Positions 39,401-51,530 of a stretch of 64,000 bases of DNA are shown here, piece after piece (the first letter of the stretch is position 1; every line of letters starts with the position of its first letter). The stretch comes from Certhia americana. Lineage: Eukaryota > Chordata > Aves > Passeriformes > Certhiidae. The stretch covers positions 47,859,440 to 47,923,439 of the forward strand of contig CM031879.1 of the NCBI GenBank assembly GCA_018697195.1, in the 5' to 3' direction. The notes below the pieces were generated by a model. That model saw only the letters and a program-made list of their open reading frames with translations. It did not search any database and was not told the origin of the DNA. The translations under genes and the position numbers were made by a program.

Positions 39401-41819
39401 CACGTGGAAAACTCAAATATCAGCATCTGTCTCACTTGAGTTGGGATTCATTGTAACCACTATTACTAGTTTTCATGATGTTATTACAATTCTTTTCTTA
39501 CTCAGCTGCACATGTCTCTCTCTAGTCATAATACTCTTCTGCCTGTGTTTTGCTAGGACACTTTCCTCTCAGCAGAAGTTCTGTACTTTATGCAGTGACA
39601 TTTCCAGCACTAATTCAAGAGCATAAGCATTATGAGCATCATGTACCTTTTTAAATGGTACTCAAATATTGGGAAAAGAAAACACCCACAGAATGTGCAC
39701 ATGCGTCTTTGGTTGCATGTCTTTTTTTCTTGGTTTCCTCCTTTCATGCAACTCATGAATGTTATGTTGAAAGCTTTTTATACAAAATTCTCTACCGTTA
39801 CAACTGAGTTAAGCTTCACTGTAATGAAGACATCTGCAGTTCTTTATATCAGTAAGGAATTTGTTCTGATTTCAATTTTTTTAAAAAAGGTGCCTCTTCC
39901 TACTGCTGCTGTTCAGGCTTCCTGGAGTGAAATCGCTCCTCCTGCTCTTTCTGATGCTGCTTCACTGTTGAGGCCAGAAAGCCAAGCCATGGAGGAGCCA
40001 CCAGTTCTAATTTTTAATTACTGTTCAGGGAACTGAGAAAACCAAAGTGCAAACTTTTGGTTTAGCACACCCAAAGTCAGGGTGTGCAATGTGTGAGAGG
40101 CTCAATTTCAGCTAAGGTCGATTGGGGAGGTGTAGTATGACATTTCCAGCAGACAGAAGAGTAGCCTTCATCTGAAGAGACAATAACTTCTTGACACACT
40201 CTAACTCAATCACTTATGATTATCTGACTCTACCCTTGAGCAATAAGGATAAAAGGCTCTTTTTAAATTGACTTAAAGTCCACATAAAAAGGTTGCACCA
40301 GTTCAGTTAAATTAATTTAAAACCTGATTATTTAAATCAGTGCCACTTCTGTGTGCAGACAAGATCTAAGTGTTATGCTTTGTGGATGTAGTAAGTTCTA
40401 CTGAATGAACTGAAACGGCCAGTTTTCCTCACAGTCACCCTCCCCTGGGACTGAGAAAGAAGTTAAAAAAGATTGAAATCTGGCTTTCATGGACACTTTT
40501 CTATTCAAGATATTCCAAAGAGCTTTTCATAATAAACTGGATGCTGGTGCTGCAGAAAGAGCATAGACAAACAGAGAGGCTGTTAATTAAACAGCAGTGG
40601 CCCCAAAAAAGCTATGAAGGTTAAAGTCTCTATTACTAAACCAGAGACTGTTGGCAGTGTGCCTAGAAGTCTCTTCTCTAGGACAACCCAGTGGATGGCC
40701 TTCATCCTGATGAGCCTGAATTGCCATCTGACACTAGATGCTATTGCAATATTCATGTCACTCTTCAGGAAGCTGTGCAGCAAACTTCCACACATGGAAT
40801 GAGTCCTGAGACATCAGGGGAAGATGCTGTGAAGGTGGCCAAGAATACGGCCCTCCTGGGGAGAAGCACACAGGGAGACAGAAGCCAAGAGACCAACTAA
40901 CATTGCTGGGGGTGAGGGAATACGTTATGTTTTTTACCAAATTCAAGACGCATTGAAGGAATTTCAAACCATTTTTCTTGGGCTGCCTTAGTGCCTGGCA
41001 GCTAGACAGAGACTGAAGGCTGCTGCTGGGTATATAAACAGTCAGAACCAGCCTGCAGTTGTCACAGACAAACACAAACACCATTGCATCACCTGGAGGC
41101 ATCCCAATTAAATGGAGTTATCATCTTCAGCAAGACAGAGTTCTATTAAATGTCATTAGGCTTAAATTAGGTTTGCTCCAAGAGATGACCTGAATAAACA
41201 AATTTCCTGATTAAGTCCAAGAGGCACATACTTTAATAAACTCTGTTACTACGCTCTTGCACTTTTCCTAATTTTATTGTTTCCTTGACTCTTTCTGTTT
41301 GTCATAGCATTCAGCCCATGGTTAAACCCTTAACTGCAAAAGCTCTGCATATACAAGTCCTTTTATTTTTGCAATGTCATTTTCAGATTTTATTAAAGGG
41401 AAGAGAGCTTGTTTCAAAAATCATGTCCTTGGTAATGTAGGAAAAATGGTATATGCAAAGCTAAAGCTAACATGGTTGACTAGGGAATCAACTGAAGTAC
41501 TCTGCAAGGTATTGAAGGGATGAGTTTAGATTGTGTACAATCAATCACAGAAATATGAGGTACTTTTAAGTTTCCTGTCAGAGATCCTGTTCATTCCCTC
41601 ATGGCTAGACTGGGATGAGCTCAGCCTGACTGTTCTCTGTATGGATGTTCAGGGTTGCCCCAGTGTGACTTCTCTGCTCCTCTGATCCTTTCCTTTCCCT
41701 TCCTCTGCATCTGGTTGCAAATTACTGAATGAGTAACTTGAAAACTTCTGGCATTCAACCACCAAAACTGTATGGATTTAAAGCATTTCAGCTGATGACT
41801 TGAAGACATTAAAGGCAAA
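33446..41819. other. Long single-copy stretch, no gene seen
   Basis: No exon or mobile element is recognised. It holds a 25-base T run at 37962-37986 and mixed TATA/CACA short repeats near 38880-38925. Around 36840-37010 is an AT-rich block with the palindrome ATTTGCAAAT (36993-37002) that might be regulatory. The 117- and 134-codon frames at 34901-35254 (-) and 39632-40036 (+) have no motif. Confidence 0.5.
37962..37986. repeat. T25 homopolymer
   Basis: An uninterrupted run of 25 T. It could be the reversed tail of a minus-strand retrocopy, but nothing recognisable adjoins it. Confidence 0.85.
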
Positions 41820-42041
41820 TGCCTTGGTTTGAAGGACAGGTGTCTGCCAAGGAGGGCGGGAACCTCCGAATTATTATAACTTTGAAATTAAGGGTCTTTC
41901 AGGCCAAGTTATGGGAAAAGGAAAACCAGTTCTTTACTAGTGTGTGTATGTATAACGAGGCAAACGCACAGCACCGCAAGCCCAGCTGGAGCCGGCTCTC
42001 AGCCGCAGGCGCTTTCCCCCTCGGTGCAGTTCCAGTCGCAG

Positions 42042-42057
42042 CCCGCAGGGGGCGCTG
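42042..42057 (+). promoter_or_regulatory. CTCF-like motif 1
   Basis: CCCGCAGGGGGCGCTG matches the CTCF core (CCNSYAGRKGGCRS) with a perfect AGGGGGCGCT half. It lies in the CpG-dense part of the LTR and contains CpGs that could make binding methylation-sensitive. The match is seen. Occupancy is inferred. Confidence 0.5.
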
Positions 42058-42095
42058 CTGGCTCCGGGCCGGGCAGGTGCCATGGGTGCCCCGGG

Positions 42096-42111
42096 CCTGC
42101 AGGGGGCGCTG
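42096..42111 (+). promoter_or_regulatory. CTCF-like motif 2
   Basis: CCTGCAGGGGGCGCTG shares the 13-mer GCAGGGGGCGCTG with motif 1, in the same orientation and 54 bp further on. Two co-oriented CTCF-type sites this close are uncommon, and such pairs can act as a stronger boundary or loop anchor. Confidence 0.5.
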
Positions 42112-42784
42112 TGCCGCCAGCTCAGCCCAGTCCCCCTCACGCAGTAATGGCGCAGAGCCAGGCCCTCATCACCCGGCCAAAATCCCGCCCTTCCCAAGAG
42201 GAAAAGTGACAGAGTAGCCAGCTCCACTCTTCCCCCTCCTTTTGTCTCTCTTAAGTACCGGTCGTGATTGCCTCTTAGCCACAGACGGGACAAAATTCCA
42301 TGAGAGAAAAAAACAAAAGGGAAAAATCGTAACCCCCAGCAAAAAATATAAAAAAATCAGGTCTTTCTTAAAAAGATGCTTGTGTCAAGAAGCTGGAAAA
42401 CAGAATATTTTCTCTAACAGTGCAAGAGGAGGCAGTTTGAGAACAAGACTGAGGGCAACAAAAGAGCTTTGTGGGAAGCAGCCATATTGAGAGGCAGCTT
42501 ATTACAGGCCAAGGTAACTCTTCATAATCTTTTCTCTCACTTCTTGTACAAGATACGCTACTAGCTTCAAAGCACCTAATTGATGAATCCATGAACCTAG
42601 TTCAGGTGCCTGATCAGCTCCAGCTCATTGTAACACTCTTCTGCCCTGCACACATGTAACATCCCAGTGTCAGGACATAGCCTGGAAGTGCACAAACCTC
42701 TGGGGAGGAAGAAAACATTACTTAAGTCCTGATGTTCAAAGATAACTGGCAGTCCTGACACCCTGAATAAGTTAGTGAAACCAA

Positions 42785-42990
42785 GAAACTGTGCAACCAA
42801 AGATAAGGAAAAAGAGTTAACAATTAGGGTGGTTAAGCACCAGAGCAGATCTTCCAGAAAGACTGTGTAATCTCCATCCTGGCAAATTTGCAGGCTCTGA
42901 CCTGCAATCCCAGGCCACCTGCTGCTCTGAGCAGTTATACGAAGGAGCTGCTCACCTGGATCACCTTTGGAGCCTGCTTGTACACTGCAT
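42785..42990 (+). mobile_element. Diverged CR1 fragment, sense
   Basis: The order of landmarks is that of the CR1 3' ORF2/UTR junction: AAACTGTGC...ATAAGGAAAAAG, GGGTGGTTAAGCACCAGAGC, TGTGTAATCTCCATCCTGGC, CCACCTGCTGCTCTGAGCAG, ending near ACCTGGATCACCTTTGGAGC. Each block is recognisable but heavily substituted, so this is an old copy. The minus-strand 147-codon frame over it (42597-43040) is a chance product. Edges are approximate. Confidence 0.55.
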
Positions 42991-44834
42991 GAGGCCCAGC
43001 CCAGCTCCTCCAAGGAATGAAAGGTGAGTACAGAAAACATCTATGTCTCTTCTCTAAGCAGTCCTGGGAAAGTCCTATGGATGTGCCAGACAAAGGCTGA
43101 ATAAGTCAGTAGCCTTTCATCCATACATATCAATAAGGACACTGAACAGCTCTGTTGCTGCTCATTGTTGCTGTCTGAGTGACATCTGAAGAAATAAAGA
43201 AAATGAGACTGTCATTATGCATTGCAAAACTGAATAATTAAAATTGCCTCCTTCATAGCTCTCTTTTATCATAGATTTTATTCACATAGCATCACTCCTT
43301 TTACAGACTGAGAAAGTAAGGCATAAAACATCTTAGCAATTGGGCACAGCATTACCTAGAGCAGGAAACTGAGTTTCAGCTGCCTCACCCCTAACCAGGA
43401 AACTGGTGAAACTCAAAAAATTTAAAGCTGATCTAAGTAAAGAAACTTATTTTCTTGACTCCAGCTACCATAGGAGTTGCTTAGACTGACTTAGAGAGAA
43501 AGTGCATACATTGCCTGTGTCATGGATGCTGAAAATATGCTCTGTTTCACTTACACATAGAGGATGCTTGCCTGGACTGTGCATATGACTCTCACCAGAG
43601 CTGTCAGTCACAAACACATTGGAAATTACAGCTCATTCTTTGGAATCATGATGCCCACCTAATGTGTTCAAAATAATCTTCCAGTTCATTTTAGACTTTG
43701 TACTTAAACCCACAAACTGAATGCTTCACTGAATGCCCTTGTAGAACATAAAAGCCTTTCTTGTCCTTGTGATTTTCCATGGCTGCCTCAGGTGTCTGTA
43801 CTGATGCAAACAGCAATTAGAGGACAAGAAACCTGTCTGTCAAGCACAGATCCAAAAGGCACCGTGTTTATCCCTCCCCTTATTTGCTTTCTAGCTGGCA
43901 GAAAACACGCCATGATCAAGGTACTCATTTTGCTCAGGACTCCTTTCTCTTCTATGGACATAAATATTGTTCATACCACAAATAATTGAGTCCTTCAGCC
44001 ACTGATTTGAGTGAGCAAATATAGATTGAAGGCAGCATTCCTGTGTCCTAATATATTCAGCCGGGTCCCTGCACTAGTGCTTTGTTTGAGTGCCTTTAGG
44101 CTGCACTCCTCTTGCTGTGTTCCTTAGATCCTCCAGATCACTTCTCAGAGGCAATAAACCTTTCTCCACTGAGTGGATTTAAGCATTTTCTTCAAGGATG
44201 GCCTTCATTCTAGAGCAATGAAAAAACTGCAAGAACAATTCCCTTGTCTAGGAAGACTCAGGCCCATTTTGCTCTTGAAGTAGTACTAAACTGCAGCATG
44301 TGTCGAGCTAGATTACAATGCATTCTCTGTCCAGGGCATCTTACAAAATACTGTGTCATGACACAAACAATCCAACTCTGCTTTCAATTAGATTAACTCT
44401 GAACAAATTATCTTTGGCAGGACAGAAAAAGGTGGGAGGTACACACATCATCTTTAAAAAAGACAGAGAAAAGCATTCTGTGATTTTTTTCGAAGTTGGC
44501 ATTACTGCAGCAATGCAGTATCATTTTTCCTATATTTTGTATATATTATTGTCTTTATGCCCTGAAATACATAACTGCATCATCTCTGCTGCATTGTACA
44601 AAGCTCCTGGCATGTTTTTGATGGGAAATATAAGCACATATAGTTTTCCTAAGAAACAATGTCTGAAAACCTTCTTATACTCACAACTTCTAATATAATC
44701 TGCAATTGGTATAAAAAGCACGAGAGCTTTTTGATTGTGTTTTCCATATCTCAGCTTTACACTCTGCTTATTTATGTTCACCATGAAAATAAAATGTAGC
44801 CAAGTTCTCTTCGCTAGTATTCATACATATCAAG
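42991..44834. other. Single-copy DNA, no gene seen
   Basis: No repeat or exon is recognised. A 126-codon frame at 44318-44698 (+) has no motif. Confidence 0.55.
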
Positions 44835-45030
44835 AAGACAGGGCCAGGCCTCTTCTCAGTGGTGTATGGAAAGAGGAGACATGGTAGACATAAACTGAAG
44901 CAAGAGAGATGCATATTAGATATGAGGAAAAACTTCTCATACTGAAGACAGATTATCCAGAGGGACTGTGTCTCCAATTTCCCATCTTTGGTCATTCTGA
45001 AGTCCTGAATGGTTACAGAAGTGAGAAATC
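44835..45030 (+). mobile_element. Diverged CR1 fragment, sense
   Basis: CR1 landmarks in order: GGCCAGGCCTCTTCTCAGTG, ATAAACTGAAGCAAGAGAGA, TATGAGGAAAAACTTCTCAT, CAGAGGGACTGTGTCTCCAA, then a fading segment to GGTTACAG. These match the end of ORF2 and the start of the 3' UTR. The octamer tail is missing, so the element is truncated at both ends. The number of substitutions points to an old insertion. Confidence 0.8.
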
Positions 45031-46851
45031 TGTACTGACCTTGTCTTTCTTGTAGTAAATTAAATATTATTAAGTCAAAAAACATCCAGCTGAGCTATAA
45101 CATTCGTACATTTGGTAATATGTTGCCATAATACAAATGGCAAAAGGCAGCTAGTGGATTGCCAAAGAGGAGTGCAATCCCACCTGCTTCCCCATGACTG
45201 TGTAGGGTTTAAAGCTGAACCTTTCCACATTCTCTTAAACTTCAAGCTATTTTCAGATTGTCTGGCATCTAAGTGCATCCCTCGCTATCAGAAGAACTGC
45301 TGCTGGGTTTTGGTTTGTTTGTTCCCCCATGCCAATCTCGTCCCCAGACTGTGTTCTGAAACTGCTTTTCTCCTCAAAAGCTTACTGCCTGAGCATTGAA
45401 GCAGGCTAAGGTAAATGTTTAACTGTCCAAGCTATCCTCCTTTCTGCTGTCATCACTCAAGTACCAACAGTGGAAAATGAAAATAGTTATCCCATTCTGG
45501 GAAAAGTTGCTTCAAAAATAAGACAGAGGAATAGGGATATTTGATACAGTTAGTTGATAGGAACCATCTCTTAGTCACTTAAGATCACTTATGTACCTAG
45601 CCTATAAAGGTAACATTAAACTTGAAAGTATTTTCAGCATAGAATACTAAATGGAAGATCTGGCATATGTTTCTTGGAAAGGGCACTGTGGGATATCTGG
45701 GCATCATCACTATGGTGCAATGAAAATTATGTTTCAGAGATGAGATATGAATTGCATGACTGTTCCAAGTGTGAGAAGTATATAGTGTCTATATGGAAAC
45801 AACATCAAGTTGTCTACTTCCATCCAAAACAGGAGTGGAATACAATTCCTCAAGGGTGCTTTTCACATACTCAGTGAACATTGACTTGACAGTAGATAAT
45901 AAAAAGTTTCCTGAACTATATCTGATCACAGGACTACCATGGCTTGGTTGAATCACTCCTGGCTCTAGGAATATAATTTGCATAAAACTACTTTAAGTAT
46001 TAACTTGTGATTTTAGTCCCCACTGCCTCAACTTCACCTAGAAATGTCAAGATTTAGCCTATGTGTCTTGAACATTAAAGTGTGCTATGAATTGCAGCAC
46101 TGAATTAAGTTTTTTGGGAAAATGTGTGTATGCAAAGCATGCCTTCAGCTGAACAAGAGCAAGGTAATGAGTAACATATGCAATAACATCTTAAATATGA
46201 TAATATGTGATAAGTGTATCGGCACATGTGATTTCATGTGGATACATTGTATATGTCCATTTAACTCCAATTCCCTTTTTGCCTTCCTTCAATAGCATTT
46301 TTGTGACTGTTTAATGAACGAATGTAGCAGCTAGCATTGTTGGGAAGATGTTTTAAATGCTGCATGTCTACTTCAATCTCATATCCTATGTTTATCTTGT
46401 CATCTGTGCTGTGGTCATTATCCATGGTAGAATGGCTCTCTGCTTCTGGGGGACCCAAGTCTGTCAGTGCTTATCCACCATGCCTTTCAGCAATTTCTCT
46501 TTCCTTCCAAACTATGGGTAATTCATGGCCTTATGAAGGACATGAAATATTGTGTGTGCCGTAACTGAGCTGGGACACCTGAACAATAGCCTTGACAAAC
46601 CCTTCATCTCCTCTAGCCTCCTCTGGCCTCCTCAGATGTCCCTGCTGGGAAAAGCAAAAAGATGGTGTGTTGATACAATAGCATCAAAGGAGATATAGAT
46701 CAGGACTATCAGTACAAAACAAGAAAAATGGATACATATAACTTAATTTTTGTGTAGAACCATTGGTGCATTTTCCTCTTATATGGATAGCAGAGCAATG
46801 CAAGAGAAGTGTTCAGAAATTAGAAAAGAATAATTAAAATATCTCTCTTGC

Positions 46852-46871
46852 AAAAAAAAAAAAAAAAAAAA
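46852..46871. repeat. A20 homopolymer
   Basis: An uninterrupted run of 20 A, followed by TTCACGG. No retrocopy body is recognisable upstream. Confidence 0.85.
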
Positions 46872-49800
46872 TTCACGGTTTTATTTCATTTCCAAAAAGT
46901 CTCTGGTCAGATGCAGGTTTTCTCAGGCAGTGGTATGCCTGCTTTCCCCAGTTTGCTGATGGGGATCTCCAGGAAGTTGAGGACATAGCTTTAGTAGCTA
47001 TGGACATTTATGAAAGTATTTCAGATAGAATGGTGTGTATAGACTAAAGGGGTTGGGGGGGCACAGCTTTTTCCTGGCCTGACTGGATTGTAGGATCTGA
47101 GACACATAAATGGATTTATCACAGCCATCTTGCACCCAGGACAAGCCCCAGCTAGAGTTTCTGCCTCTACTGGCACTGTACACAAAGCCCTACTTCTCAT
47201 CCTCTTCTACCTCCTCCTCCTCCTGGCCTCACCCGAGAGGTTGTGGCCTCTCTTCCTACAGGGAACATTCAGCATCCCATTGTCGTGACTCAATCTTCTG
47301 AACACAAGCAGCTTCTGGGCGCAGCATGACCACATCAAGAACCACCTTGATAAATGTTTAACATTACAGAGCTTTTTCTTCCATGAAAATAAACCAAGGC
47401 TTAAATGTTCAATTCCTTTTTGCTCTGTGCACATTAATGTTTTCTCTAAATGAGGCCACATACCCTAACTCTGTTCCCCCTCCTCCCCTGGAAGCTCCTA
47501 CTCTCTCATTATTTTAAGGCATCAAACCTGATTCAGTAAATCTCTTCTTTCAGAACTGTCATGTTTTAGCCTCAGAACACAAACACGGTATTTGTTCCTA
47601 GCATGCTTCCTTTTTAATGCTTTAAAAGCTGTTACAAATGTCTTGTTTCCTCCCAGCCACAGCTGTATTAGATTATCTGTTCTGGTTTTGGTTGGTTTTT
47701 TTCTAAAAGAAAAAACCCTGAAACTCCTGATGCAAACTCAGCCCTTTGGAACAGCAACTGATTTATAACTTTTTTTACTCCCCAGACCAAAGGTTAACCC
47801 CTCTTGTCAGTTACTAAAGGTTGCATTGGATGCCAGGAAGGAGAAGCATTTGTCAAGTCAAGATTTCTAGAAGCAAAATTGAGACACACCATTCTCAGAG
47901 TGTACCTGAAATAGGCAGTGAGAAAGCAGGTTTGTTAAAATTGCAAAAGGATGAAGAGAGAAGACAAAGGAAAACTTGCGGCAAAGGACAAAATGTTTCT
48001 TTTCCAACCATTGCCTAGGGATGTGGTAGGAAAAGAAAGCTGCCCTGTGGTACATTTTTTTTATGTGGTAAAAGCAAAGCACCAGCAGAAAAGTTATCAA
48101 GGAGAGGAATGCAAAAACAAAGCTGAACATTCTTACCAGTTAATCCATGGTTTTAAATTGTATGCATTAACTTCATATATTTTCAAATTCAAACACTGCT
48201 GAAGGAACACAAAATTATGTCGATTTGTGTGCTGATGAAGACAACTGTTTTTTTAAAAAACAATTACCTTCCTGAATTCTATGATAATCAAAAGACAGAT
48301 AATCTTCAATTTTGGTTTTCTCTTAAAAACAACTCAGTGGGATCCAAGCAATCTTAGGCAGATATGCTTTAGTACAGTAGATAACCACTTAATTATTGAA
48401 GCTGAAAATATAAATATACCTAGATGAGGAGAGCAGGAGCAAAGCAATGTGTCTGTGTCACTGCAGATCCATCCTATTTAACTTACTATAATAATGTATA
48501 AGAAAAAACAATATAATGGATAGTGTAGGTTGATAAACAGATATAAACCATCCCTCTGCAAAGGATAAGACTGTGCATAGAAGGGTTATTCAAGAAGTTA
48601 GATAACTACACTGCAAAGAAAAAAAACCTGTCATGGATTTAAAGGCTAATGATGAGAATATAAAGTTGGAACAAGTGGGTAGTATGTTGTGTTATTGATG
48701 AGACTTCTGTATTGCCAGTCCTTGACAATCCAAGGCTGGAAAGCTTCCATCTCCAAGAAGTAGGAACTAAAGAAGTCACACTTTTAGAGCAAGGAGAAGG
48801 AGTGCATTATGAGTACAAACCCAAACTGAATCTTCTGCATCAGGAAAGAAATGTGCTCTGCTGATGTTAAGTAGAGTTCCTCACAAAGAGACGCTTTTTC
48901 AGAAAAACATGGTCAGAGCACCGCCATCTCAAGATAGGGATGAGGACACCAGCCTGTTCATTACACTCATTCTTGACTGACAAGATGTGCCACCCTACCT
49001 GAGCTGGCTTTTCCCTTGAACAGACTTGCTCAGGAAGATGGTCAGCAGAGCCCAGTTTGTCTCAGGACAAACACTGACCATGGGAAGGCTGAGCCCCACC
49101 TGCAGGATGAATGGGAGCCAATTTCCTGAGTCTTGCATTAGCTTACCACCAATTAATGCTTATGTCTGAGGCAAAGTGGATTGTTTTTCTTTTTTTTTTT
49201 TTTTTCAGCTATATCACCCGCTCAATACAGCTCATAGTATTGTAAGCAAGCATGAGGAAAATATGGATGTCTTGAGACAACCCCAACCCCAACATTAACC
49301 CCAAGCACAGGCTGATCCACAAGCATCACAATCTAGTGTTTCTCACTGCTGGACTGCTCTGGAGGTTGCTACTGCTGCACTTGGAACCCCAGAGCATATT
49401 ACAACTAGATAAAAATGGAGAAGCCTTATTGTGCTCTAAGGAGGCAAAGAAAAGAAAAGGAGGTGGTCATTATAGATGGATAAACAAAACTGGAGACTGA
49501 AAATCTGTGTCTGTCTGCGGCCATAATACTGCAGAGCTATTTCTTAACTAATTTTCATGGCCCACTGGCTTTTGTTTTGGTTCCTGGCTTAGACAAAGAG
49601 CTGGCATGCCCTCTGTGTCCTGCTAGTGCAGTTTAAAATAAGTACTGTGGGCTTGATGCTAGCCCTAATGTGCATGCTGGGGTCTCTCTTTTCCTCAGTT
49701 TGCAGTTTGCACTTTTATTTAGGTCCACTGCTTGTTTATGATTTATGAAGCTTTCACTCTGTCTATCGCATTTAACAAGTAGTGTGAAGAAAAGAGAAAG

Positions 49801-51360
49801 CTTTTAGCTCCAAGGCGAAAAGAGAAAAAAAATGGTTTCTCCTATTCCTTTAATGCAATTTAAAGGAGATTGGAAGCTAAAGTAGCCAGAAAGTGAAAGA
49901 TGGAATGGCAGAGGGAGAACAAAGAAAACCCTAGACACCTTTAATTTTCCCTAGAGGAGAATGTTAGGAAAGACAAAGATGCTTTTTCCCCTCCAGCCTC
50001 CAAACAGAAGTGTTTTTCAGACACATAGATTGGATTTTCAGCTTTCCCAAATCATCCTGGCAAGGTAAAGATACCTTGTACTATCCTCATCATCTTTTAT
50101 TACCTCTACTAAACCGTGTCAAGTATTATTTAATTAAAAGGGACACATAAGGATAGATCAGGCAACTCAAGAACAAAAGCAGATACCCAAGACAACTCCT
50201 CAATTTGGCTGAGATGCTACAAGGTTTGGGGACTGGGAAAGGGGCACAACAATGTATCACCTGTGGTTAAAAAAGCCACTCTTCCTGGGAAGTGAAGGAA
50301 ATGGATGGGACATCTGTAATAACCTGGTCTGAGGCTGCAGCTCTGGAGCTGAGCACAGGCTGTTGAAAAGGCATGAATAAAGAATGCAGTTTTGTTTCAC
50401 TGACCAATATTTTCTGAACCCTCTTGGGACTTAAACTATATGCACCCACATTAGTTCACTGGCAGACGTCATCCTCCAGATGTATTAAGCCAGTTTTTAG
50501 ATACAGTGAAATGAAGTCAGAGACCCAGGTCCTGTGCTAGACAGCAAGAGATCTCAAAGAAAAGATGGCATGCCAGCCAATCCTTGCTCCTTGTTTTTGC
50601 TGAAGAGCTCTCTAAAAATCAAGAATACAAATATGGCTTTGAACTTTTCTTGTGGTCTGTAAAGTCAGATGGTTTAACCTCTTTCTATTGACACGGAAGT
50701 CAGGTTAAGCAGTTTATTCATTACCTAGGACCTAAAGTTTGTTAAAGTCAACAACAACAAAAAAGTGTACAAGGATTAACAGTCTTTGGTTCAACACCAA
50801 AACAATCAAAATTTTGTGGAGATGAAGGAGGGAACTCTTCCAGTTGTCCTGCATAAAATTTTCTTTTCATTCTGTTAGAGGTTGTCATTGTTTAAATACC
50901 TCAAACCAAAAAAAAGAAAAAACCAAACTTGTATTAAAAAGACAAAAACCACAGCATATTTATTACTGAAGACATTAGTTCCTCCTTACCTCTTCCATCT
51001 TCTGAGATGTCTTACCCAAATCCTGGAGAAATAATGTAATGCAGTAGTTGTGAAGGTAATAAAGAAAGGAGCAGGAGAAAAACTACCATTTCATATTTTT
51101 TTGGAAAGAGGCAGAGAGGCCTCATACACAATTGTTTTCCACACCCAGGTCAGCTTTGATCTCTGCAAACATAAGTTTTGGGCAAAAAGGATATTATTTT
51201 CTGACAGTTTTAAGCATCTGCAAGTAAAGGCTTAAGATAAAAGTACCTTCTCAATCGTAAGTCACTCTAATTAGTTCATTAAAGTGACCAAAATATTTAA
51301 ATGAGGTTTAATTATAAAGACTGAAGAGATGATTTCAGGAAAGTGAATTGCAACCTTCCA

Positions 51361-51457
51361 AATAAAGAAAGAAATAAAAATCAAGGCAGAATAAGAAAAA
51401 AAAAAAAAAAATAAAAAAAAAAAAAAACCAAAAAAAAAAAACCACAACAAAAAAACC
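51361..51457. repeat. A-rich low-complexity tract
   Basis: A runs of up to 16 bases broken by T, CC and CCACAAC. It may derive from an old poly-A tail. The sequence upstream (AATAAAGAAAGAAATAAAAA) is also A-rich but matches nothing I know. Confidence 0.85.
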
Positions 51458-51517
51458 TGTAATTATACTTTGTGTTTTTCCTCAAACTGGTTGCAAAGAT
51501 ATATGGGTAGCAGTCAT

Positions 51518-51530
51518 CACACACACACAC
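51518..51530. repeat. (CA)n microsatellite
   Basis: Six and a half CA units. Confidence 0.85.

Larger units (their letters stand above)
41955..42195. other. CpG-dense segment (small CpG island) within the LTR
   Basis: GC-rich core of about 240 bp with close to 19 CpGs, in a window otherwise CpG-poor. Given the LTR edges on both sides, the simplest reading is the GC-rich U3/R part of that LTR. A host promoter is the alternative, but no exon or splice donor is recognised next to it. Frames crossing it (41819-42217 +, 41937-42293 -) are by-products of high GC. Confidence 0.65.
41820..42292 (-). mobile_element. Solo LTR, CpG-rich songbird ERV family
   Basis: The element runs from TG (TGCCTTGGTTTGAAGGACAG at 41820) to CA (GACGGGACA at 42292), about 473 bp. 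I recall the first ~120 bp (GGTTTGAAGGACAGGTGTCT, GAATTATTATAACTTTGAAA) as the edge of an LTR family common in passerine genomes. AGTAAA on the minus strand at 41933-41938 fits a poly-A signal variant, so the LTR should point to the minus strand. The middle, 41955-42195, is CpG-dense: I count about 19 CpGs. That marks a fairly young or protected copy, since methylated CpG decays quickly. No internal retroviral genes flank it, and no clear target-site duplication is visible. Confidence 0.72.

Noticed and set aside
41819..42293. Arginine/proline-rich frames on both strands across the CpG-dense segment
   Set aside because: High GC lowers stop frequency. Both strands and several frames are open at once, which is not a coding pattern.
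42597..43040. 147-codon minus-strand frame next to the CpG-dense LTR, possibly a gene with a CpG-island promoter
   Set aside because: The frame lies antisense over a worn CR1 piece, and the CpG-dense segment is bounded by LTR ends.
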